From Mariannaea sp. PMI_226 (lineage: Eukaryota; Ascomycota; Sordariomycetes; Hypocreales; Nectriaceae): a DNA stretch of 64,000 nt. The position numbers and the translations under genes are program-made. A model generated the notes under the pieces. It was not told where the DNA came from. It was given only the letters and a program-made list of their open reading frames with translations, and made no database searches. Where the stretch lies: the NCBI GenBank assembly GCA_024336345.1, contig JANFOG010000004.1, positions 3,844,001-3,908,000 of the forward strand. The letters run 5' to 3'. This document shows, piece by piece, positions 1 to 11,156 of the stretch (its first letter is position 1; every line of letters starts with the position of its first letter).

Positions 1-216
1 TGCGTTTGCGATGTGTGTGTAGGCAGCCCCTCATCTCCTGCGATGCAGTGGGTGGTTGATGGCCTTGGACTGAACAGCGCTGTCGTCTTGACGAGGCAAA
101 TACAAGTGACAGATTTTGTATAAGAATGCCACGGTGGCCATGATTTGTTATCTTTTGGCTTCGTATCATATTACTAGGCTAATTCGAAAACAACTTGAAC
201 TTGACTTACCTGAAAA
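1..216 (+). promoter_or_regulatory. 5' flank of the repeat-precursor gene
   Basis: Stretch upstream of the ATG at 217. I see no coding signal and no clear TATA element. The bases just before the ATG are A-rich (gaaaa before atg), a common fungal start context. Any partner gene of the repeat protein on this side would lie outside the window. Confidence 0.3.
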
Positions 217-753
217 ATGCGTTCTTCTATTCTCCTTACTCTGGCCCTAACGGCTTTGCCCGTCTTAGGAGGTCCTATTCCAAGCAGTGGGTTGGCCGAA
301 CTTCATGACAGTATAGTACTAACGTTCAATTTAGATGAGAAGCGTGTCGCCGAGGTCGACTACGTTCGTGAGGGTCGCGATGTCGATTACATCCGCGAAG
401 GTCGTGATGTCAAAGCTCGCGATGTCGACTACATTCGGGAGGGTCGTGACGTTGACTATATTCGTGAGGGCCGAGATGTTGAGGCTCGCGATGTCGACTA
501 CATTCGTGAAGGTCGTGATGTTAAGGCTCGCGATGTCGACTACATTCGTGAAGGTCGTGATGTTGAGGCTCGCGATGTCGACTATATCCGCGAAGGTCGT
601 GATGTTAAAGCTCGCGATGTCGACTATATCCGCGAAGGTCGTGATGTTAAAGCTCGCGATGTCGACTACATTCGGGAGGGTCGTGACGTTGACTATATTC
701 GTGAGGGTCGTGATGCCAAGGGAGGCGAAGTCGACTATGTTCGCGAGGGTTAA
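217..753 (+). CDS. Secreted tandem-repeat protein, RiPP-precursor-like
   Basis: Starts with a signal peptide (residues 1 to about 19, hydrophobic core LLTLALTALPVLG). After a Lys-Arg pair come 11 copies of a VDYIREGRD unit, the first and last with Val for Ile and the last truncated at the stop. Copies are spaced 9 or 14 residues apart; the longer spacing inserts V-K/E-A-R-D. Unspliced length is 178 aa. A 48-nt in-frame intron is likely at 287-334 (donor GTGGGT, branch TACTAAC, acceptor TAG); removing it gives 162 aa and moves the Lys-Arg closer to the signal peptide. Signal peptide plus near-identical short repeats bearing Tyr-Ile is the layout of ustiloxin/phomopsin-type (dikaritin) and other Kex2-processed repeat precursors. 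Against this, the repeats are separated by single Arg (GRD, ARD) rather than KR, and no UstY-like (DUF3328) gene is present in the window. A repetitive cell-wall or effector protein is the main alternative. The call as a secreted repeat protein is firm; RiPP is inference. Confidence 0.7.
   Translation: MRSSILLTLALTALPVLGGPIPSSGLAELHDSIVLTFNLDEKRVAEVDYVREGRDVDYIREGRDVKARDVDYIREGRDVDYIREGRDVEARDVDYIREGRDVKARDVDYIREGRDVEARDVDYIREGRDVKARDVDYIREGRDVKARDVDYIREGRDVDYIREGRDAKGGEVDYVREG
355..750 (+). repeat. In-gene 27/42-bp tandem repeat array
   Basis: The repeats coding for VDYIREGRD (27 bp) and VDYIREGRDVKARD (42 bp) run in the order 9,14,9,14,14,14,14,14,9,14 residues. A 9+14 doublet with the same synonymous codons (gactacattcgggagggtcg followed by tgacgttgactatattcgtg) occurs near 427 and again near 664. 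This shows block duplication within the gene rather than independent drift. Confidence 0.85.
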
Positions 754-3700
754 AAATGCGAAGCGAAATCATCGAAGTCCTCGCCTTCAATATAATCATA
801 AATTTCATCATAAGTTCGTGAAGTCAAATTAGAAACAAGAACTTGAGATGTGTGCTTTCGACAACCCTATTGCAGGAGGTTAGTCGACAAGTCGAAACCT
901 TAATCCACATTGCCGTTGAGTTTCTCAATAGTAGCGTGGTGCCATTGGTTGGACTAGTTAGTCCCCTAGCACAAAATATTTCGTTATGTTGCTCAATATA
1001 CTAGCCTCAGCCGAAAAGTTCGATAAACCGGTTCTTTGGTGGCTTGTTGTGGAGCTTCTGCATTTAGTAGTTCATAATACATGGTTTGAATACAACTGGG
1101 CTGTGTGCTGGCTCCCGTTGGTGATCGTATAGCTTATGGCTTATGGTGACCTTCGCATGTAAATCCAGGCAGTTTTTTGGGCACTTGAGTAAACCGATGA
1201 CAAAACGGTCTGTTATACGCTTTCTAATGCCCCTACACATAACGAACCAATCCGCCTCAGCAATAATTTCTTTAAGAAAGACGGCTGGTTTCAGGTTCTA
1301 CAGAGTACGGCTATTATTCGCTTCTTTAACGGGATTTTAAAGTACGTTTTAGTTTGAGCGTTATACCTATACAATGTTTTTGTTCAATAAAACAGGCCAA
1401 TGTAGCGTAGTGGCGAAGTCGATTCCAGGGGCTATGTTCCGAGTTGGGGCAACCCAGGGTATGGAAATGAGTACAGGTTGCGTGTTTTATGTACAAGTGA
1501 GTCTATAGTGAAGACCTCATTTTGTATGGTCGAGGGAGACTGAGAACAGCCAACAGAGCCACAGGCCCACAACATGAATGTTCCGTCGTTAGGAAATCGC
1601 CAGCATCTAAGCATTTACAGCAGAAAATTCCGTACATCAATGAGAAAAAATAGACATGAACGAGAATAGTTGCATGATCTTATTAAAAGCACCTTTAGAA
1701 TAAGAACTAGTATGGAATTGACCGAGAAGTTCAGTCTTTCAGTCTTCAAGTTCCTTGCTGCTACCTATATCGCCATAGACGAGCTGCAGAGAACCCACTT
1801 GATGTTTGTATTCCTTGTTGTTCTTACTTCCAGTTTGTGAGTTGGAGCGATGTACTGTATGCATTGTCGATCGCAGTCATATGGGCTTTTTTTCTTGATC
1901 TTGGCCTCATTGAGGCAACCCTAAGGCACCTAGGCTGGCTCTTTTGTTGCGCAGCCTGTTTGATAATCGAGCTGATCGCGATGTGCCAAGCCAACCCCAC
2001 TGAATTCAAGATCCATTTTTTTCACAAGACGATGCAAGTTGATAAGGAACGCCAACCCACGATAGGAAGCTATGTAAGCTCAGGATCGAGCCAAACAATG
2101 ACGTACTCTGAGATATGCTCACACGAGGCATTTTTGCCATTGGCCGAGGTGTGATCTAGTATGTTTCGCGAGTGGAGGATTGTGTGGCGATAGAGAGCTT
2201 TGTATATTGATAACGTGGAAGGTTTGATTTAGAGAGACGTATGTAGCTAGCACTGATTGAAGATGAGTTTGAGGCTGAGGTTATAAAGAGCAGATACGAT
2301 CAAAATTTGGACCAAATAGAAACGGCGCCTTAGAAATATGTAAATTATTCCAAAAGAACGCCGATACGTATGATTATTGCCTCAGATCTAATAGCCGTCA
2401 AACTGCTTCTTGAGCAAGGGGTCAATTGTAAGATTAGTGAAGCAATAAACCCCTACGCCTGCAGCCTTACCATTACGTTATTTGATTTTTGCTGTTATTA
2501 TCAGGTAGCAGCTTAGTCATGATGCTGCTTTCGACTAATTTCTTCAAGATTCTGATGTCGTGTGGGCTGTAGACCATCACTTTCAATTTGCTATGAAAGC
2601 AGCCCCAAGTATATACACTGTAATAGCACTGGGATCAACCTCATTTCAGAAAAGCAAAATATGTGAATAGTTTGATAAAGATATATGTATGTACTTGTCA
2701 TAGATTCATCAGTCCGAGAAGCCAAAGATTGTTATTAGGCGCCATGAGACCGACATAAAGATGAGTGGATATGACGCTTCGAGCTGCCCAGCGAGGAGTA
2801 TTGGTTAGAACAATACGAGGTATAGATCGATGGAACCCTCAAAATGATGGCCCTACATTCTTTTCATCCATAACATGCGATCAAAAGCTCAAGCTATGTA
2901 TCGGAATATCGGAGCTTACTGATATTTTCCCCGTTTTAAACAGCTCGGCCTTGTATGGTTAAGATTGCCGGCTGATATAGTGACCTAAATTAGACTGTGC
3001 CAGTTGAGTTTCAACCTTGTGGATCTGGATCTGTGAATACATGGATGTCCTCTTAGAAGCAGCTCATAATGTATCATATTCGCTAGGATTTCTCGGCATT
3101 AGGAAAGTATTCACCAAGAAACTTTACAATAAGTATACTTTATCTATTTTCTCCATAAGGAGAAGTACTTCAGTCGTGAGCTTTCATAAAATCAAATACA
3201 TCAGTTGCTGGAAATGAGTGTGACTGCTTAAATACGCTAAATAATACTAGGTGTCCTGGCGATATCTACCGTTACATCTACATTGCCGATAAGGATGCAC
3301 GTGTTAAGACTCAGTGATAAAGATATAATGGTTTAGGTGGAGAAACTATATGGGCTAGTTCAGAATATTAATGAAAAAGATCTAGACGCAAATGAGTATC
3401 TACAAGTTTTCTCTATCATAGAACGCATTAGGTTCTAGTAAATTTCTGCTCTTGTTCTTGAATAACGCGAATAGCCTGCTTGTCCAAATTTTAGTTTTTC
3501 TTCTCATTTATCTGATATTGACAGTATTTCAAATAGCTATGGCTTTTTTAGACTTCTTCTTTCATGCTACGACGAAAACATGCCCAAGGCGCGAAACTGA
3601 CAGTGGTATCCCAATCTTCACGAGATCCAAACCGATGTCTAGTCTCAGGCGCAGATGTCTTCATCTCACATAAGTCGCCCAATCACCAAGAACGCTGGCT

Positions 3701-4665
3701 GATTCTCACAAGTCATGAATTTTGGCTCTCAGTTCACTGCACGGCTGATGTGTAGTCGCTAGACACAGCAACCTGATGAAAATGGAGGTCGGCTCGAACG
3801 CTTTTTCCCAATTAGTTACAGGAGAAATTACGGAATGAAACATCGAAAGTCTCCGAAATCCCCTTGAGTGAGGAACTAGGGGGCCATAAAGGTATTAACA
3901 ATTACGGAGGACGGAGTCCTAATCAATAAAACCGCTCCTATATTGTTTGGCCTAGTGTGAGAGAAGATACATTGAGCGTGAGGAACGATGGACTTAAAAA
4001 ACTGCTGACTTTTAGCAAGGATCCATTAGCTAGTGATTATTGTACGCCTGGAGGATCAAAGCTACAGAAGGTCTATTGGGCGCAAAGGCTAGCTAATCCC
4101 AGCATACGGACTCAATCACTACATAAGCTAAATACATTATTGCTTTTAATACCCACCTCAAATTTCCGTCTTTGCATACTAGCAGCTCTCAGTTTCTTCT
4201 GTCTTATACATTCAACTGTGAATATTAACTCCATAGTGAAACCTCACGGCCCCTTTCCCTACATTGATCCCCATTCGTATCATTAAGTTAAGCTGCATCA
4301 GGCATCAGAACACAGAAGTGGGATTTTTAATGAGTCATTGTCACAGGCCCTAGCGACTGGAACATTGAGACACTCAATTTCCCCACTGTCATATTTGGGA
4401 CACTTCAACAATTGGCTGCTTCCCAGAAGACGATCATTTTTGTGCACGAACTTGGCACTGTTGCCTAACGCCACACATATCTAGTTACAGAGTTTGAACC
4501 GCTAACAACTACAAAACGCAAAAAATAGACATTTTCCTCATGATGTGATACCTTGTTCGTTACTATATAACTCAACGATCAGCCAGGTTTCTCTTCAGTG
4601 ATTTAGCTTGACTATGCCATGAATCGCTTCTATCAATCTTGTCTTCCTGCCGACCATCCCTCACC
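754..4665. other. Gene-poor stretch, 3.9 kb
   Basis: No open frame here has both a proper ATG and recognisable protein features. The one patch worth noting is 1712-2154, described separately. Other frames (around 2765, 3017, 3452, 3564 and 3957) are short and of mixed composition, and most lack an ATG at the frame start. I see no RNA gene or transposon coding sequence. Confidence 0.4.
1712..2154 (+). pseudogene. Possible broken membrane-protein fragment
   Basis: A frame starting at ATG 1712 encodes about 46 residues ending in a hydrophobic stretch (MFVFLVVLTSS). A second frame, open from about 1837 to the stop at 2152-2154, carries two further hydrophobic stretches (VLYALSIAVIWAFFLDLGL and WLFCCAACLIIELIAM) and a polar tail, but has no ATG ahead of the hydrophobic part. 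A single frameshift or a missed intron would join them. I do not recognise the family, and chance hydrophobic coding is possible. Confidence 0.22.
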
Positions 4666-6298
4666 ATGTCGTCAACACCCATGCCAGAGTCTTTCTCCAA
4701 GCGAGACATACTCTTTGCCAAGCTCAAGGCTATTCTGGACGACCAAAGTCATTTATTTGCTTGTGGAGGCCAAATTCCAATCCTTGCTAAGCGAACCAAG
4801 TGTTCTTTGCCCCCTCATCAAACCGGAAGTGAACAAGTTGAAGAACAGAATCAGCCTCGATCTTCTGATAGTACAAAGACATCTGATCCCGTGGCAATCC
4901 GTTGGGATGTGAGAGAAACTCGACATACACAGCTAGACAGCCTATATTATCCTTGTGACAAACTTACTCTGCCACTATGCCAAGGAAGAGAAGCCGACCT
5001 CGCCCGCCTTGTCCAAGATTCGCAACCAGCTACTTTTGGTCGGAGCGGCAAAGACGTATATGATGAGAGCTACCGTAAAGCTATCAAGATGGAGCCAACT
5101 GCATTTTGTACTACATTTGATCCGTATTCTCTAGGGATCATTGACACTGTGGCCCAGATGCTGCTGCCTAGTACGATCGACTCCGTGACCAATCGCGGTG
5201 TGCAAGCCGAGCTGTATAAACTAAATGTAAGCCTGAACGCTTCAAGTATAGATTTGGAACGATTCGAGAAAAATTTACAACTGCAAGGTATACTCGAGTC
5301 CTTCTGGGAAATTCAAGTCACATGTCGATACCCCTCGTTCCCGACTACAATTTGGGTCACTTGTAATTTGCCTCCCAGTCCAGCATCAGGGAGGCCAGCT
5401 CAAAGTCCGACATAAAGGCGAGGAAATGACGTTTGACTGGAGCACTGATTCAAACACCTCTGATTGTACAAGCATCCACTGGGCTGCTTTTTATAGCGAC
5501 TGTGAACACGAGGTTCTGGAAGTTACAAGCGGTCATCGAGTTACACTCACGTATAACCTGTATACTGTCCGCGGCGTTGGGCGTCTAACAGGCATGTCAC
5601 CAATTCTGAATCCGGCTCATCTCCCGTTATTTCAACAAATACAAGCATTTCTAGCCCAAGATCCTTTCAGTAGCAAGGGTAAGAATATAGCTACTTCCAA
5701 AATATCCTCTCAACTAATTAGAAGACATACAGGTGGCACACTAGGCTTTTGGTGCTCACACGTGTACGCATATAACCACAAGTCAGAGACACCACTACCA
5801 GACAATCTGAAAGGAGTTGATGCAGTCCTTTGGGAAATCTTCCAAGCTCTTGGACTCTATCCCAAAATTGCTCCAGTTATGAAAATGGATGATTCAATTC
5901 GAGAGGAATTCTCGGAATGGTATAATGATCCCAATCCCCCTACGTATCCGTGGGCTATCCGTCGTCAACAACGCTTACCCTCTGAGATGCCATCTGAATG
6001 GATTGTTGGACATGACTTTGGTGTTTGTGTTGATGATACATATCAAGCGGAGTCTCTCGAAGACTACCATAACATCTATCAACGCTGGGGTGGGTATAGC
6101 CGCGAACATATACACTGGCTCACAACTCCTAAACAAGCCGAATTACAATTGGTTTACACGGCGGTAAGGATCCATTCAAGTCTGTTGCTCTAGATACCTA
6201 ACTAATCACATTGATAGTATGGTAACGAAGCAAGAGCGGAGGCTATGTACTCGCATTGTGCCATTCTTGTCAATATTTCACCAAAAGGGAGCAATTAG
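4666..6298 (+). CDS. 2-oxoglutarate/Fe(II)-dependent oxygenase, P4H-like
   Basis: Three exons, 4666-5226, 5288-6163 and 6218-6298, give 505 aa. Introns are 61 nt (GTAAGC...CAAG) and 54 nt (GTAAGG...CTAAC...ATAG). Splicing restores the iron site: His199-Val-Asp201 (SHVDTPRS) followed by FGSLVICLP and HQGGQL, then the distal His261 (SDCEHEV) and the 2-oxoglutarate-binding Arg271 (SGHRVTLTYNLY). This is the jelly-roll core of the fungal prolyl-4-hydroxylase-like (P4Hc) family, whose members hydroxylate proteins or small molecules; the substrate here is unknown. All metal ligands are present, so the enzyme should be active. I chose the ATG at 4666 because the frame upstream has only non-ATG codons. 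The gene stands alone, with no obvious partner. Confidence 0.88.
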
Positions 6299-7868
6299 TG
6301 TCTGAGCAGAAGGCAGTTGGCATAGCAAGCATTGATAACACAGGTAAGGCTATAGAGTCATTTGATCGCTTTGTAGTACTATTAGTGCCTTTTACTCGTC
6401 GCTTTGGGATATAGGTTTTCATTTGACGATCCTAAGCCCTATATGGAACATAGTGGGGTTCAAGTGGGCAATTTCTCAGGATGTATCAACAATTCTTTCG
6501 GCGTGCCAGGATGCCATTTAGAGTACGCCTTTGTGATAGCACTTGACAGCGCTTTTTCATTGTGTAGTCTATCTTTTAAGACCAGTATATACCGTAGTCA
6601 GCAGCTGATTCAAGAAACCGTCTCGAGGGGTAAAAAACAAGTTGTTTTCTTTCTCATGCAACCTACGATGACTGAGACCTAACCTCCCGATGAAATTGTG
6701 AGACAAAAGCGTTAGAAGCAATTTATGAACCAACAGGAATTCCTTGTACTCCACGTACAATGCATAAAAAGATGGTCTTGTTAAGTTATTGAAGCTTCCA
6801 ATGGATGTCACTTTCCTACTTTTAGCGGAGTAAATAGGGTTAGACCACTCCCGAGTCTCATATTGCTCGCCGCATGGAAAGAAGATGTCAAATAGGAGTC
6901 ACATCAAGCCTGCTGGAACGGTGAGGGCATCGCCAGCTCTGACCTTATAAGTGAAACACAGCCTATAACAACAGCATCAGTGAGACCTTATAGGGCTCAA
7001 GGCCCCATAGGCAGCCCCATATTTAGAAGATAAATAGCCTGCTGTAGGACCTTTCTATAGCTAGAAATCAAGACCTTCTGTGCCTTGAAGTTGCCCCTAT
7101 CCCATGTAACAAGTAATACCAAACAGATGCTAGATTATAAAAGCAAGCCCCTCAAAATTTACCACAACATATTGATAAATTGGGATCAGAAGTGTGCCTT
7201 CGCGCCCTTCTATTACGCAGACGTACGGCCAAATTGGTCTGTACTATGCAAATATATTCAATGCCGCCACGAAGGGGGGCACAGTCAGTCTCGGTGCTCG
7301 CATTGCGGCTTCAAATCGTGCCTATCCTAAGTAATCCAATTCCTTCATGTTCGCCACAGTCATCCGTTATATAGCTGCCCGAGTAATGTAAAATAGCTAT
7401 TTCATGCCATGGATGTTACGGCCATCCATCCAGACACAACAACAAAAACAATAATGTTATTACTGCCTAGGTTGGTGCCATGCGGACCAGCAATCGTCAA
7501 GCGATTCAGCACATGCTCTTCGTCCCATACCGAATCATCCTGACAGCGTTTGTGGCACACTTCTTCGACCTTAAACTTTCCTCGAAATCAATTATTGAGA
7601 CATTGTTCAAGACCTCTGCTCTTGCTTCTCTTGGTTTCATAGATCTCAGCCACTAGCATACCGACAATAACCGCTATTGCCCAGAATGAGAAAGGGACAT
7701 CTTGCAAGGAATATTGATTGTTCAGGGGCCTTTGGGAAAGCTTGAGTTTAAATGATTAATGCATAGCTAATATTTCCGAATCGACTTCTGGCTTTGAGCA
7801 TGTTTCAGTATTTGACGACATTGAACCATAAATGGTCCTATTTTCTTCAATCTAGCTCAAACTAGCTC
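6299..7868. other. Intergenic, no supported gene
   Basis: Short frames near 6404-6682 and 7085-7374 have no recognisable domain. The Cys residues of the latter do not form a zinc-finger spacing I can match. No repeat or RNA gene was seen. Confidence 0.4.
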
Positions 7869-8483
7869 CTAGTGAACATACTCCAACAATAAATTATCAT
7901 ACTTGATGATTGAATTGTCCGAGCTAAAGCCAAATCCGATAGAGAACGAGAACGTATCATTCAAGGATGTGAAGTTCACGGCAAACGGTGTCCATTTCGG
8001 AGAATCAAGTGGCGCAAAGAAGAACGATGTGAACAGCCCATCGGCTACGATCTTGATCTCCCCAGCATCAGCCCCGAAGAAGTGCCCATCGAGTGAAAGT
8101 CTTGCCGGTACATTCTTCTTAATTGGAATGTCTTTGAAATATGCCCAGATGGGGAGAACATGGTCGTCGTGCCCTCGTGGGCTGGTAACCCATCCCCCAA
8201 GCGCCTTTTTCCCAGTGAATCCCGGACTAACAAGGCCATAGGTCACATCAGCATCAATTACTTCCATTTCAGGTACGGTACACTCGAAGTCGTTGTAATA
8301 AATCGCGCGGTGGGGCTTAGGCGTGTCAACGCATTTTGGCTTTAATGTGTCCCGAGCGCACCTTTTCAACGTTAGAGAGAGGCTAGATGGTCTGTTCTGT
8401 ACGCACTTATGTTCCTGGCATGTGGGCTGAGCGGAAATGACAAAGGTCATGAATGACAGGAGAACCAGCCAAAACTGTGTCAT
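7869..8483 (-). CDS. Small secreted protein of unknown function
   Basis: Single exon of 204 aa starting at a true ATG. Residues 1-18 form a signal peptide (FWLVLLSFMTFVISA, then QP). A short Cys-containing segment follows, with Cys at about 22, 27, 42, 51 and 68. Then comes a roughly 130-residue region rich in Gly, Asp and aromatic residues with alternating hydrophobics, suggesting a beta-sandwich such as a carbohydrate-binding-module-like fold. An N-glycosylation sequon (NFT) lies near residue 170. I cannot name the family. Likely an extracellular or cell-wall protein. No neighbour points to a pathway. Confidence 0.65.
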   Translation of the reverse strand: MTQFWLVLLSFMTFVISAQPTCQEHKCVQNRPSSLSLTLKRCARDTLKPKCVDTPKPHRAIYYNDFECTVPEMEVIDADVTYGLVSPGFTGKKALGGWVTSPRGHDDHVLPIWAYFKDIPIKKNVPARLSLDGHFFGADAGEIKIVADGLFTSFFFAPLDSPKWTPFAVNFTSLNDTFSFSIGFGFSSDNSIIKYDNLLLEYVH

Positions 8484-10032
8484 ATTTCGTTGAAGCTACC
8501 TGGTTGTAGAGACGAAGTTTGGTCGATGTATTGGGACAAGCGGAAAAGCTCTATGATGAGAATATTGTTTATTTTAATAGAAGAAGGCAACAAAGTTCGT
8601 AGATTGAGATGTTTGTAAATTACGCGTATGTAAGATCGCGTTTGAGTCCATTAATGGTGAGCTGATTATTGTCGAGATTCATGATGTGACATATGTGGAT
8701 CCAAACGCTTGGCTTCCCAAAATCACATAAGAATGGACTGTACATTCGGCCATTTCTTCGTATTTCTGGTTCTAAATGAGTAGAGTGGAGATTGAATGTG
8801 ATGATCTTTATTTTTTTATTAGGCATACAAGCATACTATTCGTTTTGTTGGCTGCGTGGATGCTTTTTAGTGGTGGGATTGACTAGCTGATCAGCTGCAT
8901 ATACGAGATTCCAAGACCCAAATGCGGTCTTTAGATGTCATGCCTATTACGGTTTCGGTGACACGTTTCGCAATTATACCAGCCGAACTCCTAAAGAACT
9001 AGTCATAATCATACGGGCCACAAGGCTAAAAAATGTTACGTACATAATAAGCTTTGTGTTAACCTATAATACTAATTCTTGGTATTGGACTTCAATTTCC
9101 ATTAGTTAAATATACGATTGCAAATAAATTTACTTTAATTTTTCTTAGAAACTTAGATTGCGTCTTGTTGAAAGAAACGAAATGTATTATAATGGCTTAT
9201 CTATATAACCATCACTTCTCATCTTGATGGTCTAGAGTTTACTGTGGTTAACAAGTTTTTCTATTGCCAAAACCTTATCTTAGTTACTCTTAGTTACTCC
9301 AAAAAAAAAAAAGGAAATATTAGAGTATGTATATGGGTAGCCATTTTCAGAAGAGTTAGGTAGCTCTAGAATATAGGGGTGGCTAGTAAGATTTTAAATT
9401 GTTTCTATTACAATAAACTAAAGTAATATATCTAGTAAAAGTATTCAATAATAATTGTACTACTTAGGGGCCTAACTAGAAACCCAGCTCCTTTTAGTAA
9501 TGAATTACTCTCTACTAGCTAATGTAACCAAAAGGGTAGTTCCGCGTTTAAAACGGCTTTCTTCACAACTGCTATCAAAGCGAACATAACCCCAAAACCG
9601 CAAATAGCACGTTAGCCCTAACACAATGCAGATTGATGGTGTCAACAGAATCCGGGCAACAATTGCTAAGTCACGATGTTGCAATTGAATCGCAGCAAGG
9701 CCCTACAAAGCCCCGGCGCTAAAATTACTTTGTCTAGGCGATCTCGGATACAGTTGTTGAGCAGTTCAGTATCATCATATGACATTCAAATCATCAGTGG
9801 AAAACTCTTTGTCACTAAATAGGTAATTTGTAAGGTCTAGTCAAGGAATATCTTTTTCTTCCTGGTTAGGCCTCTCCAAGTCTGTCAGATCTAGAGTGGA
9901 GATTGCCAATCGAATATGGGCCGACTATATTGCCACGTGAATATTTACTCCCACCCTAATATCACACCGCGGTTGACTTCCTAGACTGCATTTCTGCACA
10001 CCCCGACGCATGCAGAGGAACTCGTAATATCA
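8484..10032. other. AT-rich intergenic desert
   Basis: From about 8,560 to 9,960 the sequence is visibly AT-rich, with many stops in all frames and a poly-A run at about 9,301. The only short frame (8620-8826, minus) shows nothing recognisable. The look fits a decayed repeat or RIP-affected DNA, but I see no element ends. Confidence 0.4.
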
Positions 10033-11156
10033 TTATTTTGCAACCAAGACCCCACGGTAACGGATCTTCCCCTCTCTTAGTTTCTGCATAGCCGCATGAA
10101 CACCATCTCTGGTCAAAGGAAACGTTTCAATCTGCGGCTTAATATTGTGCCTGGCAGCGAAATCAAGCATATCCCTCACGGTGCTAGGGGAGGCAACATT
10201 TGACCCGACGAGTTTCGCACCAGCTTCTATCAGACCCATAACCGGGACGGGAAGAGGTTCGTGACTCACAGTCAAAGGGTAGATCTGAGCTCTCTTGGCA
10301 AGGACTGGAAAGTATCTGGAGTGTCAAAGGTTAGTATGTTCAATGGCCAAGCTGGGACTTGGCTCAGAACTCACTTAGCCAGGTCAGGAGATACGCTAGA
10401 AGTGCAAAGAAGCAGGTCAATCTTCTCAATGCTCTCTGGGTGTTCCAATTCTGAAACAACATGGAAGGAGGAAGCACCGAACTTCTTTGCCTCCTCTCTC
10501 TTAGACTCGGAACTGGAGAAGACAACAGTCTCTAGTCCAAGTTTAGCAGAGAACTGGATTGCTAGGTGGCCCAGACCACCGATACCAATAATTCCCACAC
10601 GATCACCAGCCCGCACGCCTGATCTGCGGAGGGGCTCAAACACGGTTGCACCACCACACATTAAGGGACCAGCGTCTTCAGAGGCAATCGCGTCTGGGAC
10701 CCTATACAGAGTTGATACATCCCACGCAACAGCGGTTCCGAAACAACCCTGGTCCCTATTGGCATTTCCAAACAACTTGGCATTTTCACAGCAATTTTGC
10801 CAACCTATTGACACGGTATGAGTATATATTTCAATAAGATTTCGTGCGGAGGGCTACTGCTTACCTGTGATGCAGGGCTTACAAACACCACAGAACTTCC
10901 AGAACCAACTCATACCCACACGGTCACCAACTTTAAAATCAGATACATCATTAACCGCAGATCCAAGTTCGATAATTGTTCCTATGCCTTCGTGACCAAG
11001 ACCCTGTTCAACATGGCGGAAATGCTCATCGGTACCGCAGACACCACAGTGGGAGATGGCTACTAGGACTTCGGTAGGGCCGGGATCACGATGCCCATTG
11101 CCTTCGACAATTTCCCCAGACTTAGAGCCCTTGAAAACAGTGAAGTCGACGCCCAT
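10033..11156 (-). CDS. Zinc-type alcohol dehydrogenase (GroES/MDR)
   Basis: Three exons on the minus strand (11156-10865, 10804-10375, 10315-10033) give 334 aa. Introns start GTAAGC and GTGAGT, and the splices restore the frame exactly. The N-terminal GroES half carries the catalytic zinc ligands Cys37 (HCGVCGTDEH) and His55-Glu56 (GHEGIG), and a Cys cluster for structural zinc (FCGVCKPCITG, then NCCEN). The Rossmann half has GIGGLGHLAIQ for NAD(P) binding. Family members oxidise or reduce alcohols and aldehydes, often cinnamyl-alcohol-type substrates in fungi. I took the ATG at 11156, which begins the conserved N-terminus, rather than a longer non-conserved extension. The neighbouring quinone reductase is also on the minus strand, but no operon logic applies. 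Confidence 0.9.

Noticed and set aside
335..832. Long second open frame (165 codons) over the repeat gene
   Set aside because: It is the +1 shadow of the tandem repeat; a repeat free of stops in one frame is often free in another. It has no signal peptide or start context of its own.
3452..3755. Two overlapping short ORFs with a hydrophobic stretch
   Set aside because: The first lacks an ATG, the frames conflict, and no domain is recognisable.
7085..7374. Cys-containing ORFs resembling a zinc finger
   Set aside because: Cys and His spacing does not fit a known finger and no splice model extends the frame.
10261..10821. 186-codon plus-strand ORF over the alcohol dehydrogenase
   Set aside because: Antisense shadow of the dehydrogenase exons with no protein features of its own.
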